From an uncultured Oscillospiraceae bacterium (GTDB taxonomy: Bacteria > Bacillota > Clostridia > Oscillospirales > Oscillospiraceae): a stretch of 14,836 nt of DNA. A model generated the notes under the pieces. The model was not told the DNA's origin. It made no database searches and saw only the letters and a list, made by a program, of their open reading frames with translations. The stretch covers positions 1 through 14,836 of the forward strand of contig CAJTVO010000087.1 of NCBI GenBank assembly GCA_910579485.1. The letters are read 5' to 3'. A program made the translations under genes and the position numbers. Every line of letters begins with the position of its first letter. The stretch's first letter is position 1. Shown one piece after another: positions 7,993-13,329 of the stretch.

Positions 7993-8261
7993 CAAGCAAG
8001 CAGCTCCTTCATCATCTCATCCACATCATCGTAGCTTTTAAGATTCCGGCTTTTCAGATCCTTTTCCGTTTCCTCGATCGCCGCCCGGGTCTCCTGATTG
8101 GGCGCGGTCGTGATCTCAAACGGTATTCTCTGTTCCCGTATAACGGTCTTGACGAACAGGTTGACAGCTACCGAGGCATTCATACCGACCTCAGCGCAAA
8201 AGCTGTCAAAACGCCGTTTCAGGTCCTCGTCCATACGAACGTTAAGAGTTGTCTGTCCCAT
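7992..8261 (-). CDS. DinJ/RelB-type antitoxin
   Basis: The product is 89 residues from the ATG at 8261, which has AAGGAG 8 nt upstream. A GTG two codons earlier is too close to that site. The N-terminal part (TTLNVRMDEDLKRRFDSFC, then GMNASVAVNLFVKTVI and IPFEI) is the ribbon-helix-helix DNA-binding and dimerisation region of the RelB/DinJ family. The acidic, helical C-terminus is the usual toxin-wrapping segment. It should neutralise the YafQ-type toxin and, with it, repress the promoter at 8292-8320, where an imperfect inverted repeat overlaps the -10 region. Confidence 0.93.
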   Translation of the reverse strand: MGQTTLNVRMDEDLKRRFDSFCAEVGMNASVAVNLFVKTVIREQRIPFEITTAPNQETRAAIEETEKDLKSRNLKSYDDVDEMMKELLA

Positions 8262-8281
8262 ATACACCGCTCCTTTGTAAG

Positions 8282-8320
8282 TTGTATAGATATTGTAACA
8301 CTATATACACACGTTGTCAA
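8282..8320 (-). promoter_or_regulatory. Toxin-antitoxin promoter and operator
   Basis: On the minus strand there is TTGACA (8315-8320), a 17-nt spacer and TACAAT (8292-8297). An interrupted inverted repeat TGTATA...TATACA brackets the -10 region, the expected place for a DinJ/YafQ operator. The rightward ribosome-binding site of the next tail gene (GGAGG at 8329-8333) lies just behind this promoter. Confidence 0.82.
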
Positions 8321-8340
8321 TATAGAATGGAGGTTTTGCC

Positions 8341-8610
8341 TTGCCCATAACCACCACCCCGCCTCGGATATACACCATCCAGGACAAGCCCCGCCCGGCT
8401 GATATGGCGGACTACCTCGCCCGGGTCCGCGCGGTGCGGAACGCGCTGGCGGCGCTTCCCGGCACCCCGGAGCCGCCGGAGGATATGCAGCACCTGACCT
8501 TCCAGGCGGCCAACGATATCGAGCTGGCCCTGCTGGGAGCGGAACGGGCGATACACGCGATGGAAAAAAGCTGGATATACTCCGGCGAAACTACTTCAGG
8601 AGGTTTTTGA
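8341..8610 (+). CDS. Small tail-fibre-cluster protein of unknown function
   Basis: The product is 89 residues with a TTG start, chosen because GGAGG sits 7 nt upstream. The first in-frame ATG (8404) would remove the conserved-looking N-terminus (PPRIYTIQDKPRPADMADYL). That opening resembles short proteins found between fibre genes in clostridial phages. The rest is predicted helical and ends in an amphipathic segment (ANDIELALLGAERAIHAME). There is no membrane segment or catalytic motif. It probably assists or joins fibre assembly, judged only from its position. A new ribosome-binding site for the following gene overlaps its last codons. Confidence 0.72.
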   Translation: MPITTTPPRIYTIQDKPRPADMADYLARVRAVRNALAALPGTPEPPEDMQHLTFQAANDIELALLGAERAIHAMEKSWIYSGETTSGGF

Positions 8611-8611
8611 C

Positions 8612-9016
8612 ATGAAAGACGGCGTTATTGCGGAAACCGGCAATTCCCGCAATTTGCGGACAGTTGCGGGCATCCGGCAGCTTGCCCCGACCTATGACGC
8701 TTTTCTGGAGCTGCTGGTCAAGGGGGAGTTCCCCATTGACTGGAACGGGAAGAACCCGGACGGCTGGGCGCAGCAGGGCACGGAGCTGAACAAGGCCAAT
8801 CTGCTCACCGATGCCACGGCGGCGCTGATGGACCTGGGGACGGAGGCCACGCCCAATGAGATGCTGGCGGCGCTGGCGAATGCGCTGAAGGCTTCCGGTA
8901 CCAGCGTCACGCAGCTGACACAGAAGGTGAATGGGCTCATTACCTACGGCACGGCGGACCTGACGGCGGGCAGCTCTGATCTGGCGACCGGGACCATTTA
9001 CGTCAAGTATGAGTAA
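8612..9016 (+). CDS. Tail-fibre-cluster protein of unknown function
   Basis: The product is 134 residues, with AGGAGG upstream of the ATG. Its core has the sequence WAQQGTELNKANLLTDATAALMDLG and ATPNEMLAALANALKASG. This 'GT-LNKANLL-DATAA' pattern is frequent in fibre-attachment segments of Firmicutes phages. The C-terminus (SSDLATGTIYVKYE) looks like a final beta-strand. It is probably a small structural fibre component or chaperone. The function is inferred from pattern and position only. Confidence 0.75.
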   Translation: MKDGVIAETGNSRNLRTVAGIRQLAPTYDAFLELLVKGEFPIDWNGKNPDGWAQQGTELNKANLLTDATAALMDLGTEATPNEMLAALANALKASGTSVTQLTQKVNGLITYGTADLTAGSSDLATGTIYVKYE

Positions 9017-9028
9017 GGCGGTGGGAGC

Positions 9029-9982
9029 GTGAGCACGAGATATGTGTGGAATAAGCAGAACCTGACGGGCGCGGACAGTCAAACGCGCGTGGAGGTCATA
9101 CGCGGCCGATATTCGCAGAGCTTTGTTTCTTCTACCGTTGTTGGATATTGCTGTTCTTCGATCACGCAGGTCAAGGATACTTCCGGAAATATTACCGGAT
9201 GGAAAGCTGGAGGGCAGATCACGCCGCTGTATTTTGGCGGATTTGTAAACACTACGACCTACCTGTATTTTGTCGCGGATAATACCGGGGTAGTTGATAC
9301 ATATGGGTCCACAAGCTGGACAGGCTACTTCTGGTACGGCATCAACGATTATTCCAGCGGCGGCGGAAATTATGGTGGGGCAAATATACTCTCTGACAAG
9401 ACGAATCTAAATCTAAGGATAGAATTCACAAAACACACGTTTGAATATGCAGGCGGGACTGTAATATCCAAGGTATCCAGCGCGTCAAAAGCGTCCTATC
9501 CGACGAATAGCGGCGGTGGGAAAAAGAAGGACTATTGGTATACATATTTAGGCTCCGATACCATCGACCCCACCGGCATTACCTATCCGACCGATCAGCT
9601 TCGCCCCGGAGACATCGTGAATGCTGCCATCAGCCCACGCGCTCCGACCTACGGCGGGACCATCAGCTACCTGTACCAGTACCAAATCAACGGCGGCAGC
9701 TGGGTCAATATCCAGACCACCACAGCCACCTCCATTGATTTTACCATCCCCGCCAACGCCAAGACCATCCGGTTCCGCGTCAGGGCGCAGGACGACATGG
9801 GATTCACGTCTGCCACCTACGTCACAGGCGCGTCTGTTGCGGTGGAGCGGCTTAATGCCTGGATCGGCGTCAACGGCAAGGCCCGCAAGGGCGTGGAGCT
9901 GTACGTAGGCGTGAACGGCAAGGCCCGGAAGGTCACGGCGGCGTACATCGGGGTAAACGGCAAGGCAAGGAGGTTTTTATAG
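9029..9982 (+). CDS. Large tail protein with C-terminal GVNGKAR repeats
   Basis: The product is 317 residues with a GTG start; AAGGCGG is about 7 nt upstream. Residues of about 20-165 are rich in Tyr, Gly, Ser and Thr and look beta-rich. Residues of about 180-265 (SYLYQYQINGGSWVNI, then TIRFRVRAQDDMGFTS) follow a fibronectin type III-like pattern. The C-terminus has three 14-residue repeats (Y/W-IGVNGKARK...). The motif resembles the Y.G..K..AY.G element at the N-terminus of the 6800-7642 product, which suggests a common docking module. The likely role is a tail-tip or fibre surface protein. Its last codons contain the ribosome-binding site of the following gene. Confidence 0.75.
   Translation: MSTRYVWNKQNLTGADSQTRVEVIRGRYSQSFVSSTVVGYCCSSITQVKDTSGNITGWKAGGQITPLYFGGFVNTTTYLYFVADNTGVVDTYGSTSWTGYFWYGINDYSSGGGNYGGANILSDKTNLNLRIEFTKHTFEYAGGTVISKVSSASKASYPTNSGGGKKKDYWYTYLGSDTIDPTGITYPTDQLRPGDIVNAAISPRAPTYGGTISYLYQYQINGGSWVNIQTTTATSIDFTIPANAKTIRFRVRAQDDMGFTSATYVTGASVAVERLNAWIGVNGKARKGVELYVGVNGKARKVTAAYIGVNGKARRFL
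9860..9982 (+). repeat. Three tandem 42-bp units encoding WIGVNGKARK-type repeats
   Basis: The units start at 9860, 9902 and 9944, each with an aromatic codon followed by (I/V)GVNGKAR. The third is shortened and uses AGG AGG for arginine, which forms the AAGGAGG (9967-9973) ribosome-binding site of the gene at 9984. Confidence 0.85.
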
Positions 9983-9983
9983 C

Positions 9984-10961
9984 ATGTTCCTTCTACACGC
10001 AGACAAAAACAAACTGACCGTCCGGCAGCGCGAACCCCTGACCAGCGGCAGCGTGAACGTCAACGCGGTAAAATTCGAGTTCTCCCCAGACTGGGAGGGC
10101 CTGGAGCGGATGGCGGTCTTCCGGGCGGCGGACGGCGAGCCGGTGAGCGTTCTGCTGGCCGCCGGGGATCAGTGCGGCATTCCGTGGGAGGTCCTGTCCT
10201 CCCACGGACAGCGGATATCCGCTGGGGTCTGCGGTACCCGGGGCGCGGAGATGGTCCTGCCCACCGTCTGGGCGGACCTGGGAGCCGTGCAGGAGGGAGC
10301 GCGCCCCGGGGAGCCGTCCAGGCCGCCCACGTCGGAGCTGTGGGAGCAGGCCCTGGAGAAAAAAGGGGACGCGCTGGGATACACGGAGGCGGGAGAGCTG
10401 GGGCTTTACGCCGGGGAGACGCTGCTGTCCTCCGTGCCGGTGTCCAGCGGCGGAGGCGTAGTGCCCGGCCCACCCGGTCCGGAAGGCCCGCCAGGGCCGA
10501 AAGGGGACAAGGGCGATAAAGGGGACCCCGGCCCGCCGGGACCCCCGGGCCCCCAGGGAGAGCCGGGTGAAAGCGGCGGGGGCGGTCCTGCTGGAAGCGA
10601 TATTCCGCAAGGCCTTATCTGCATGTGGTCCGGATCGACCATCCCCGAAGGCTGGGCACTATGTAATGGCGAAAACGGTACACCCGATTTAAGAGGCCGG
10701 TTTGTATTGGGTTCCAGTGATTCGTATGCTATCGGGGATGTTGGAGGTGAGAGTGAGGTTACTTTAACAGTTGAGCAGATGCCCAGTCATAATCATGTAT
10801 ATGATCGTGCCATGTCGGCTTCTAGCAAACTACAGTCTGGAACAAGCACATTCGGAACGGTTTCGTCTAGGTTAAATGCGAATAGTACTTCTGCAGGCAA
10901 CAACCAACCTCACAACAACATGCCGCCATACTACGTCCTAGCCTACATCATGAAACTCTAA
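9984..10961 (+). CDS. Tail fibre adhesin: N-terminal module, collagen-like rod, tail collar domain
   Basis: The product is 325 residues, with AAGGAGG 10 nt before the ATG. Residues 1-100 (VNAVKFEFSPDWEGLERMAVF and following strands) resemble the N-terminal attachment module of baseplate fibre proteins such as the BppU type. Residues of about 161-197 are Gly-X-Y collagen repeats. Residues of about 207-325 are a phage tail collar domain: GWALCNGENGTPDLRGRFVLG, EQMPSHNH and NMPPYYVLAYIMKL are its hallmark motifs. The likely role is a trimeric host-binding fibre. The DNA turns AT-rich within the collar domain while the preceding parts are GC-rich, consistent with domain swapping. A hairpin follows, with a T-run only on the minus strand. 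Confidence 0.9.
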   Translation: MFLLHADKNKLTVRQREPLTSGSVNVNAVKFEFSPDWEGLERMAVFRAADGEPVSVLLAAGDQCGIPWEVLSSHGQRISAGVCGTRGAEMVLPTVWADLGAVQEGARPGEPSRPPTSELWEQALEKKGDALGYTEAGELGLYAGETLLSSVPVSSGGGVVPGPPGPEGPPGPKGDKGDKGDPGPPGPPGPQGEPGESGGGGPAGSDIPQGLICMWSGSTIPEGWALCNGENGTPDLRGRFVLGSSDSYAIGDVGGESEVTLTVEQMPSHNHVYDRAMSASSKLQSGTSTFGTVSSRLNANSTSAGNNQPHNNMPPYYVLAYIMKL

Positions 10962-10996
10962 AAGAAACAAAAAATCCGCCCGTGACCAGGGGCGGA
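10961..10996 (-). terminator. Minus-strand terminator closing the proposed antisense RNA
   Basis: The stem TCCGCCC (10975-10981) / GGGCGGA (10990-10996) is followed on the minus strand by TTTTTTGTTTCTTT. On the plus strand there is no T-run. No minus-strand protein gene lies upstream of it, so the antisense transcript from about 11354 is its most likely client. Confidence 0.65.
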
Positions 10997-11011
10997 GAAA
11001 ATCAACATTAT

Positions 11012-11041
11012 TTGACAAAACACAGCGCAGCATAGTATAAT
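11012..11041 (+). promoter_or_regulatory. Promoter of the small hydrophobic peptide mRNA
   Basis: TTGACA (11012-11017), an 18-nt spacer and TATAAT (11036-11041) are present. Transcription would start near 11048, just before a series of strong RNA hairpins. Confidence 0.82.
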
Positions 11042-11180
11042 AGACGAGCCCGCCAATCAGGCGGGACAGGAGGGACCGTTATTGGGCTGACGCCCAACGA
11101 CCGGTCCGGCGGCGCACACGCCGCCCAGGCGCTGTTACATATGGCGGTTAGCTACTCCCCCAAGAGAGGGGGTGAGGCTG

Positions 11181-11267
11181 ATGTGGGAAAAGAAGCTTTT
11201 TCAGCTGCTGCGTGTCCTTGTGATCGCGGCGGTGGTGATGGCAATGCTTACCACAAAAGCGTGTTAG
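11181..11267 (+). CDS. 28-residue hydrophobic peptide, candidate type I toxin
   Basis: The peptide begins MWEKKLFQLL and continues as a hydrophobic helix (about residues 10-23: LRVLVIAAVVMAML), ending TTKAC. A short charged N-terminus followed by a single membrane helix is the form of type I toxins (Fst, TxpA, Hok and holin-like toxins) that damage the cell membrane. A GAGGGGG ribosome-binding site lies 8 nt upstream of the ATG but is locked in a hairpin. The stop codon sits in a 10-bp hairpin (11262-11271/11287-11296). It is followed by the lysis genes, so a small holin is an alternative reading. I cannot assign it to a named toxin family by sequence, so its toxicity is inferred. Confidence 0.62.
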   Translation: MWEKKLFQLLRVLVIAAVVMAMLTTKAC

Positions 11268-11360
11268 CCGTCCGGCTGGCCCCCGAACGGCTAACATGAG
11301 TTCGCTCTGTTAGTTAATGTGTGAGGGCTGACCGTCATGTAACAGCGCCCTTCTGCTATC

Positions 11361-11389
11361 ATTATACCCAACCGCTTCCGTTTTGTCAA
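11361..11389 (-). promoter_or_regulatory. Antisense promoter inside the sense terminator
   Basis: TTGACA-N17-TATAAT on the minus strand has both boxes perfect. The -35 box occupies the loop and inner stem of the plus-strand terminator 11372-11398. Confidence 0.85.
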
Positions 11390-11409
11390 CGGGAGCGGAT
11401 TTTATTTTT
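11372..11409 (+). terminator. Terminator of the type I toxin-like mRNA
   Basis: An 11-bp stem (11372-11382 with 11388-11398, one G-T pair) with a 5-nt loop is followed by ATTTTATTTTT. It ends 16 nt before the XhlA-like gene and would also attenuate late transcription entering the lysis cassette. Confidence 0.85.
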
Positions 11410-11425
11410 GAAAGGAGCTAAAACC

Positions 11426-11743
11426 ATGCCTGAGACCTGCAACCCCAAAGACTGCCCGGTATCCGCCCGGGTAGAGGCGCTGAAGGAGGAGTTCAATACC
11501 TACCGCGCCAATTCGTCCAACACCCACCGTCAGATGTTCGAGCGTATCGGCACACTGGAGCAGAACCGCGCCGCCCTCAATGAGAAACTGGACAGCATGG
11601 ACGAAAAGCTGGACGAACTCACCGCCACCGCAAAGGAGCTGGCCGAAAAGCCTGCAAAGCGTTGGGAAGGAATCGTTGACAAAGCCATCTGGGCCGTCTG
11701 CGCGGCGGTGATCGCCTTCCTGCTGGGGAGGGTGGGGCTGTGA
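11426..11743 (+). CDS. XhlA-like lysis-associated protein
   Basis: The product is 105 residues from the ATG at 11426, chosen because AAAGGAG lies just upstream. A longer in-frame reading to 11321 would cross the terminator and the antisense promoter. Residues of about 12-75 form a charged coiled coil (VEALKEEFNTYRAN, IGTLEQNRAALNEKLDSMDEKL). Residues of about 85-103 form a single C-terminal membrane helix ending GRVGL. This is the layout of hemolysin XhlA family proteins encoded next to holins and endolysins, where they help membrane disruption during lysis. The next gene begins at an overlapping GTG. Confidence 0.78.
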   Translation: MPETCNPKDCPVSARVEALKEEFNTYRANSSNTHRQMFERIGTLEQNRAALNEKLDSMDEKLDELTATAKELAEKPAKRWEGIVDKAIWAVCAAVIAFLLGRVGL

Positions 11744-11961
11744 AGACGTCCAATGTGATCTTGGGCCTGATGGGCCTGTTCCTGCTGGCGTTCATCGCGG
11801 CTATGACCGTGATCTTCTGCGTGAAGGGCGCGGTGCCGGATACGCTCATCCAGTACACTCTGGGCGCTGGCGGTGTGGAGGCCCTGCTGCTGGCGGGGAT
11901 CAAGATATCGAAGGTTGTGACCGGGGACAAGCCCGGTAAAGAGGAGGATACATATGAATGA
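11740..11961 (+). CDS. Small two-helix membrane protein of the lysis cassette
   Basis: The product is 73 residues with a GTG start overlapping the preceding stop. Two hydrophobic segments (about 6-28 and 40-57) are followed by a charged C-terminal tail (KVVTGDKPGKEEDTYE). This is the form of a class II holin or a holin partner. It is coupled on both sides: its end overlaps the ATG of the next gene, and that gene's GAGGAGG lies in its last codons. Which of the two small membrane proteins acts as the holin cannot be told from sequence. Confidence 0.72.
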   Translation: MKTSNVILGLMGLFLLAFIAAMTVIFCVKGAVPDTLIQYTLGAGGVEALLLAGIKISKVVTGDKPGKEEDTYE

Positions 11962-12169
11962 GAGCATTATCAAGCGGCTGGGGAACCTGCTGAGCGTCAA
12001 GAGCCTGGTGACGCTGGTGCTGACGGGCGTGTTTGCGGTCATGGCGCTGAAGGGGGCTATTTCTCAGGACTTTATGACCATCTACGCCGTGATTATTGCG
12101 TTCTATTTCGGCACCCAGAGCCAGAAGGTGCAGGATGTTATGGAGGGCGGCGGCAATGGCAACGGCTAA
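11954..12169 (+). CDS. Putative holin
   Basis: The product is 71 residues, with GAGGAGG 6 nt before the ATG. It has a short N-terminal amphipathic region (NESIIKRLGNLLSVK), two membrane segments (about 16-33 and 42-56), and a polar tail ending in Gly/Asn. The position directly before the endolysin, overlapping its start by 14 nt, is the classic holin place. The phrase TIYAVIIAFYFGTQSQK is typical of small holin-like proteins in clostridial phages. The role would be to time lysis and let the endolysin cross the membrane. Confidence 0.78.
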   Translation: MNESIIKRLGNLLSVKSLVTLVLTGVFAVMALKGAISQDFMTIYAVIIAFYFGTQSQKVQDVMEGGGNGNG

Positions 12170-12809
12170 CCAACTCCTGACCATCGCCCGGAAGCAGCTG
12201 GGCATATGCGAGAACCCGCCCAGCAGCAACAACGTCCGCTATAACACCTGGTACTATGGCCGGGAGGTCATGGGCAGCGCTTACCCCTGGTGCATGGTCT
12301 TCGTACAGTGGGTGTTCGCCCAGGCGGGCGTAAAATTGCCGGTCCGGACGGCCAGCTGCGGCGCGCTGATGAACGCCGCAAAAGCGGCCGGATGTTGGGT
12401 GACTACCGACTTCCGTCCCGGGGATGTGGTGATCTACGATTTCCCCGGCGGCGCGGCCACGGACCACTGCGGCATCGTGGAGACGGAACTGCCGGATTAC
12501 GGCGTGCAGGCCGTCGAGGGGAACACCAGCCAGTCCGGGAGCCAATCCAACGGCGGTATGGTCTGCCGGAAGAACCGCCCCGGAAAGTACATCGTAGGGG
12601 CCGTGCGGCCCGTGTTCGACAAAGAAAAAGAGGAGGACGATATGGTTATTTACAAGACGCTGAACGATGTGCCCAGCTGGTACAAGGCTGCGGTGCAGAA
12701 GGCTATGGATAAGGACGCCCTGAAGGGCACCAGCGGCAAGGAGATCAACGTCTCCGAGGACCTGTGCCGGACCCTCACCGTGCTGGACCGGCTGGGGAAG
12801 CTGGACTAA
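12156..12809 (+). CDS. CHAP-domain endolysin
   Basis: The product is 217 residues from the ATG at 12156, with GGAGGG 8 nt upstream; the longer reading to 12096 lies inside the holin gene. Residues of about 5-155 form a CHAP (NlpC/P60-like) amidase/peptidase domain. Cys46 (in YPWCMVFVQWVF), His104 (in DHCGIVE) and Glu121/Asn123 (in VEGNTS) fit the catalytic triad. The domain cuts peptidoglycan. A short Lys/Glu/Asp linker (about 155-162) leads to a small C-terminal region (about 163-217) with YKTLNDVPSWYKAAVQKAMDK and LCRTLTVLDRLGKL, resembling C-terminal helical modules of other clostridial phage lysins. There is no signal peptide, as expected for holin-dependent export. Confidence 0.9.
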   Translation: MATANQLLTIARKQLGICENPPSSNNVRYNTWYYGREVMGSAYPWCMVFVQWVFAQAGVKLPVRTASCGALMNAAKAAGCWVTTDFRPGDVVIYDFPGGAATDHCGIVETELPDYGVQAVEGNTSQSGSQSNGGMVCRKNRPGKYIVGAVRPVFDKEKEEDDMVIYKTLNDVPSWYKAAVQKAMDKDALKGTSGKEINVSEDLCRTLTVLDRLGKLD

Positions 12810-12834
12810 GTTTCCGTGTGATTGAGAGTTTGGA

Positions 12835-12993
12835 GTGAAAGCACGAGTGAACCTTCCCCCTGTCTTAGATGAACTGCTACGCTGTGATTTGGATCGGGCG
12901 ATCTACGAGGCCGATCTGAGCGCTGACGATACGGATATCGACGCCATATACATGATCAAGCATTGGCTTGACAACAAGCGCAAGGGGCGGTAA
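12835..12993 (+). CDS. 52-residue hypothetical protein
   Basis: A GTG start with GAGAG 6 nt upstream opens a 52-residue reading frame. A second GTG at 12847 is possible. The protein is mostly charged and helical: LPPVLDELLRCDLDRAIYEADLS, then ADDTDIDAIYMIKHWLDNKRKG. It has no membrane segment. I do not recognise it. It directly follows the endolysin by 25 nt, on the same strand, and is followed by a hairpin at 13005-13034, so it may be the last gene of the late transcript. Confidence 0.55.
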   Translation: MKARVNLPPVLDELLRCDLDRAIYEADLSADDTDIDAIYMIKHWLDNKRKGR

Positions 12994-13004
12994 GTCCCCA
13001 ATAG

Positions 13005-13034
13005 ACCCCCAGAGAGTGGCTGCTCCCTGGGGGT
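13005..13034 (+). terminator. Hairpin at the end of the late operon
   Basis: The 8-bp stem ACCCCCAG/CTGGGGGT has a 14-nt loop that contains a further GAG/CTC pairing. No T-run follows, so this is a weak or factor-assisted terminator at best. Confidence 0.45.
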
Positions 13035-13121
13035 TCGCGCATGATTGGTACTCAATTTTTGGCGGTGCTTATTATTCCACAGCCTTTATAGTGTATGCAA
13101 GAAAAATTTTTTCAAAACCTC

Positions 13122-13160
13122 TTGACGTGGATGTACATCCATAGTATAATGGATACATCC
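13122..13160 (+). promoter_or_regulatory. Promoter with two GGAT..ATCC operators
   Basis: TTGACG (13122-13127), a 17-nt spacer and TATAAT (13145-13150) are present. The spacer holds the perfect palindrome GGATGTACATCC (13129-13140). A related palindrome, GGATACATCC, lies directly after the -10 box (13151-13160). A repressor bound to both would shut the promoter. Confidence 0.8.
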
Positions 13161-13182
13161 TAAGGGAAAGGAGGGCGCAACG

Positions 13183-13329
13183 ATGGGCCAGACGGACAAG
13201 CAATTCGGCGGCTTCCTGCGGTTGGTAATTGCACAGCTCAAAAAAGCGATTGCCGCAAAGGACATTGATACTATGAGAGCGATGTTGCAAGAGCTTTTAA
13301 CCGACTTGCAGAATACACTGGAGGATTGA
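13183..13329 (+). CDS. 48-residue conserved phage protein of unknown function
   Basis: The ATG follows AAAGGAGGG by 8 nt. The product is helical and charged: KQFGGFLRLVIAQLKKAIAAKDIDTMRAMLQELLTDLQNTLED. The short DKQFGGFLRLLI-type opening and the LQ-TLED ending are patterns I associate with small proteins of clostridial phages and prophages, but no function is known to me. It is the first gene after the promoter at 13122 and ends just before a strong hairpin (13328-13362). It could be a small regulator that binds the GGAT..ATCC operators, but no DNA-binding motif is apparent. Confidence 0.7.
   Translation: MGQTDKQFGGFLRLVIAQLKKAIAAKDIDTMRAMLQELLTDLQNTLED

Larger units (their letters stand above)
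10961..11355 (-). ncRNA. Proposed antisense RNA antitoxin
   Basis: A perfect consensus promoter on the minus strand (TTGACA at 11384-11389, 17-nt spacer, TATAAT at 11361-11366) would start an RNA near 11354. It would run antisense through the 3' region and gene of the peptide mRNA. Two ends are possible: a short RNA of about 105 nt, using the hairpin at 11262-11296 followed by CTTTT, or a long one of about 390 nt ending at 10961-10996. The first 13 bases after the start region equal the mRNA leader arm 11128-11140. No protein gene is visible on this strand here. Confidence 0.55.
11046..11410 (+). ncRNA. Structured mRNA of a type I toxin-like locus (5' and 3' regions)
   Basis: The leader holds three stable hairpins: CCCGCC/GGCGGG near 11050; GGACCG...CGGTCC enclosing TTGGGC-TGAC-GCCCAA (about 11072-11106); and GGCGGCG-CACA-CGCCGCC (about 11108-11125). 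A 13-nt arm (11128-11140) is perfectly complementary to 11337-11349 past the gene. The next ten bases (11143-11152) also pair with 11327-11336 if two G-U pairs are allowed. CCCCC (11157-11161) pairs with GGGGG (11168-11172), covering the Shine-Dalgarno site. The RNA would end at the terminator 11372-11409. Folding is read by eye; the transcript itself is inferred. Confidence 0.6.

Noticed and set aside
9029..10961. Diversity-generating retroelement target
   Set aside because: The fibre genes are natural targets, but there is no reverse transcriptase gene and no near-repeat differing at adenines in the window.
11321..11425. Upstream extension of the XhlA-like protein
   Set aside because: It would be translated from the inverted repeat, the terminator and the antisense promoter. 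The ATG at 11426 has a proper AAAGGAG site.
10962..11425. Retron or CRISPR-like element suggested by the dense hairpins
   Set aside because: No reverse transcriptase and no regularly spaced direct repeats are present. The hairpins are explained better by an mRNA with an antisense RNA.
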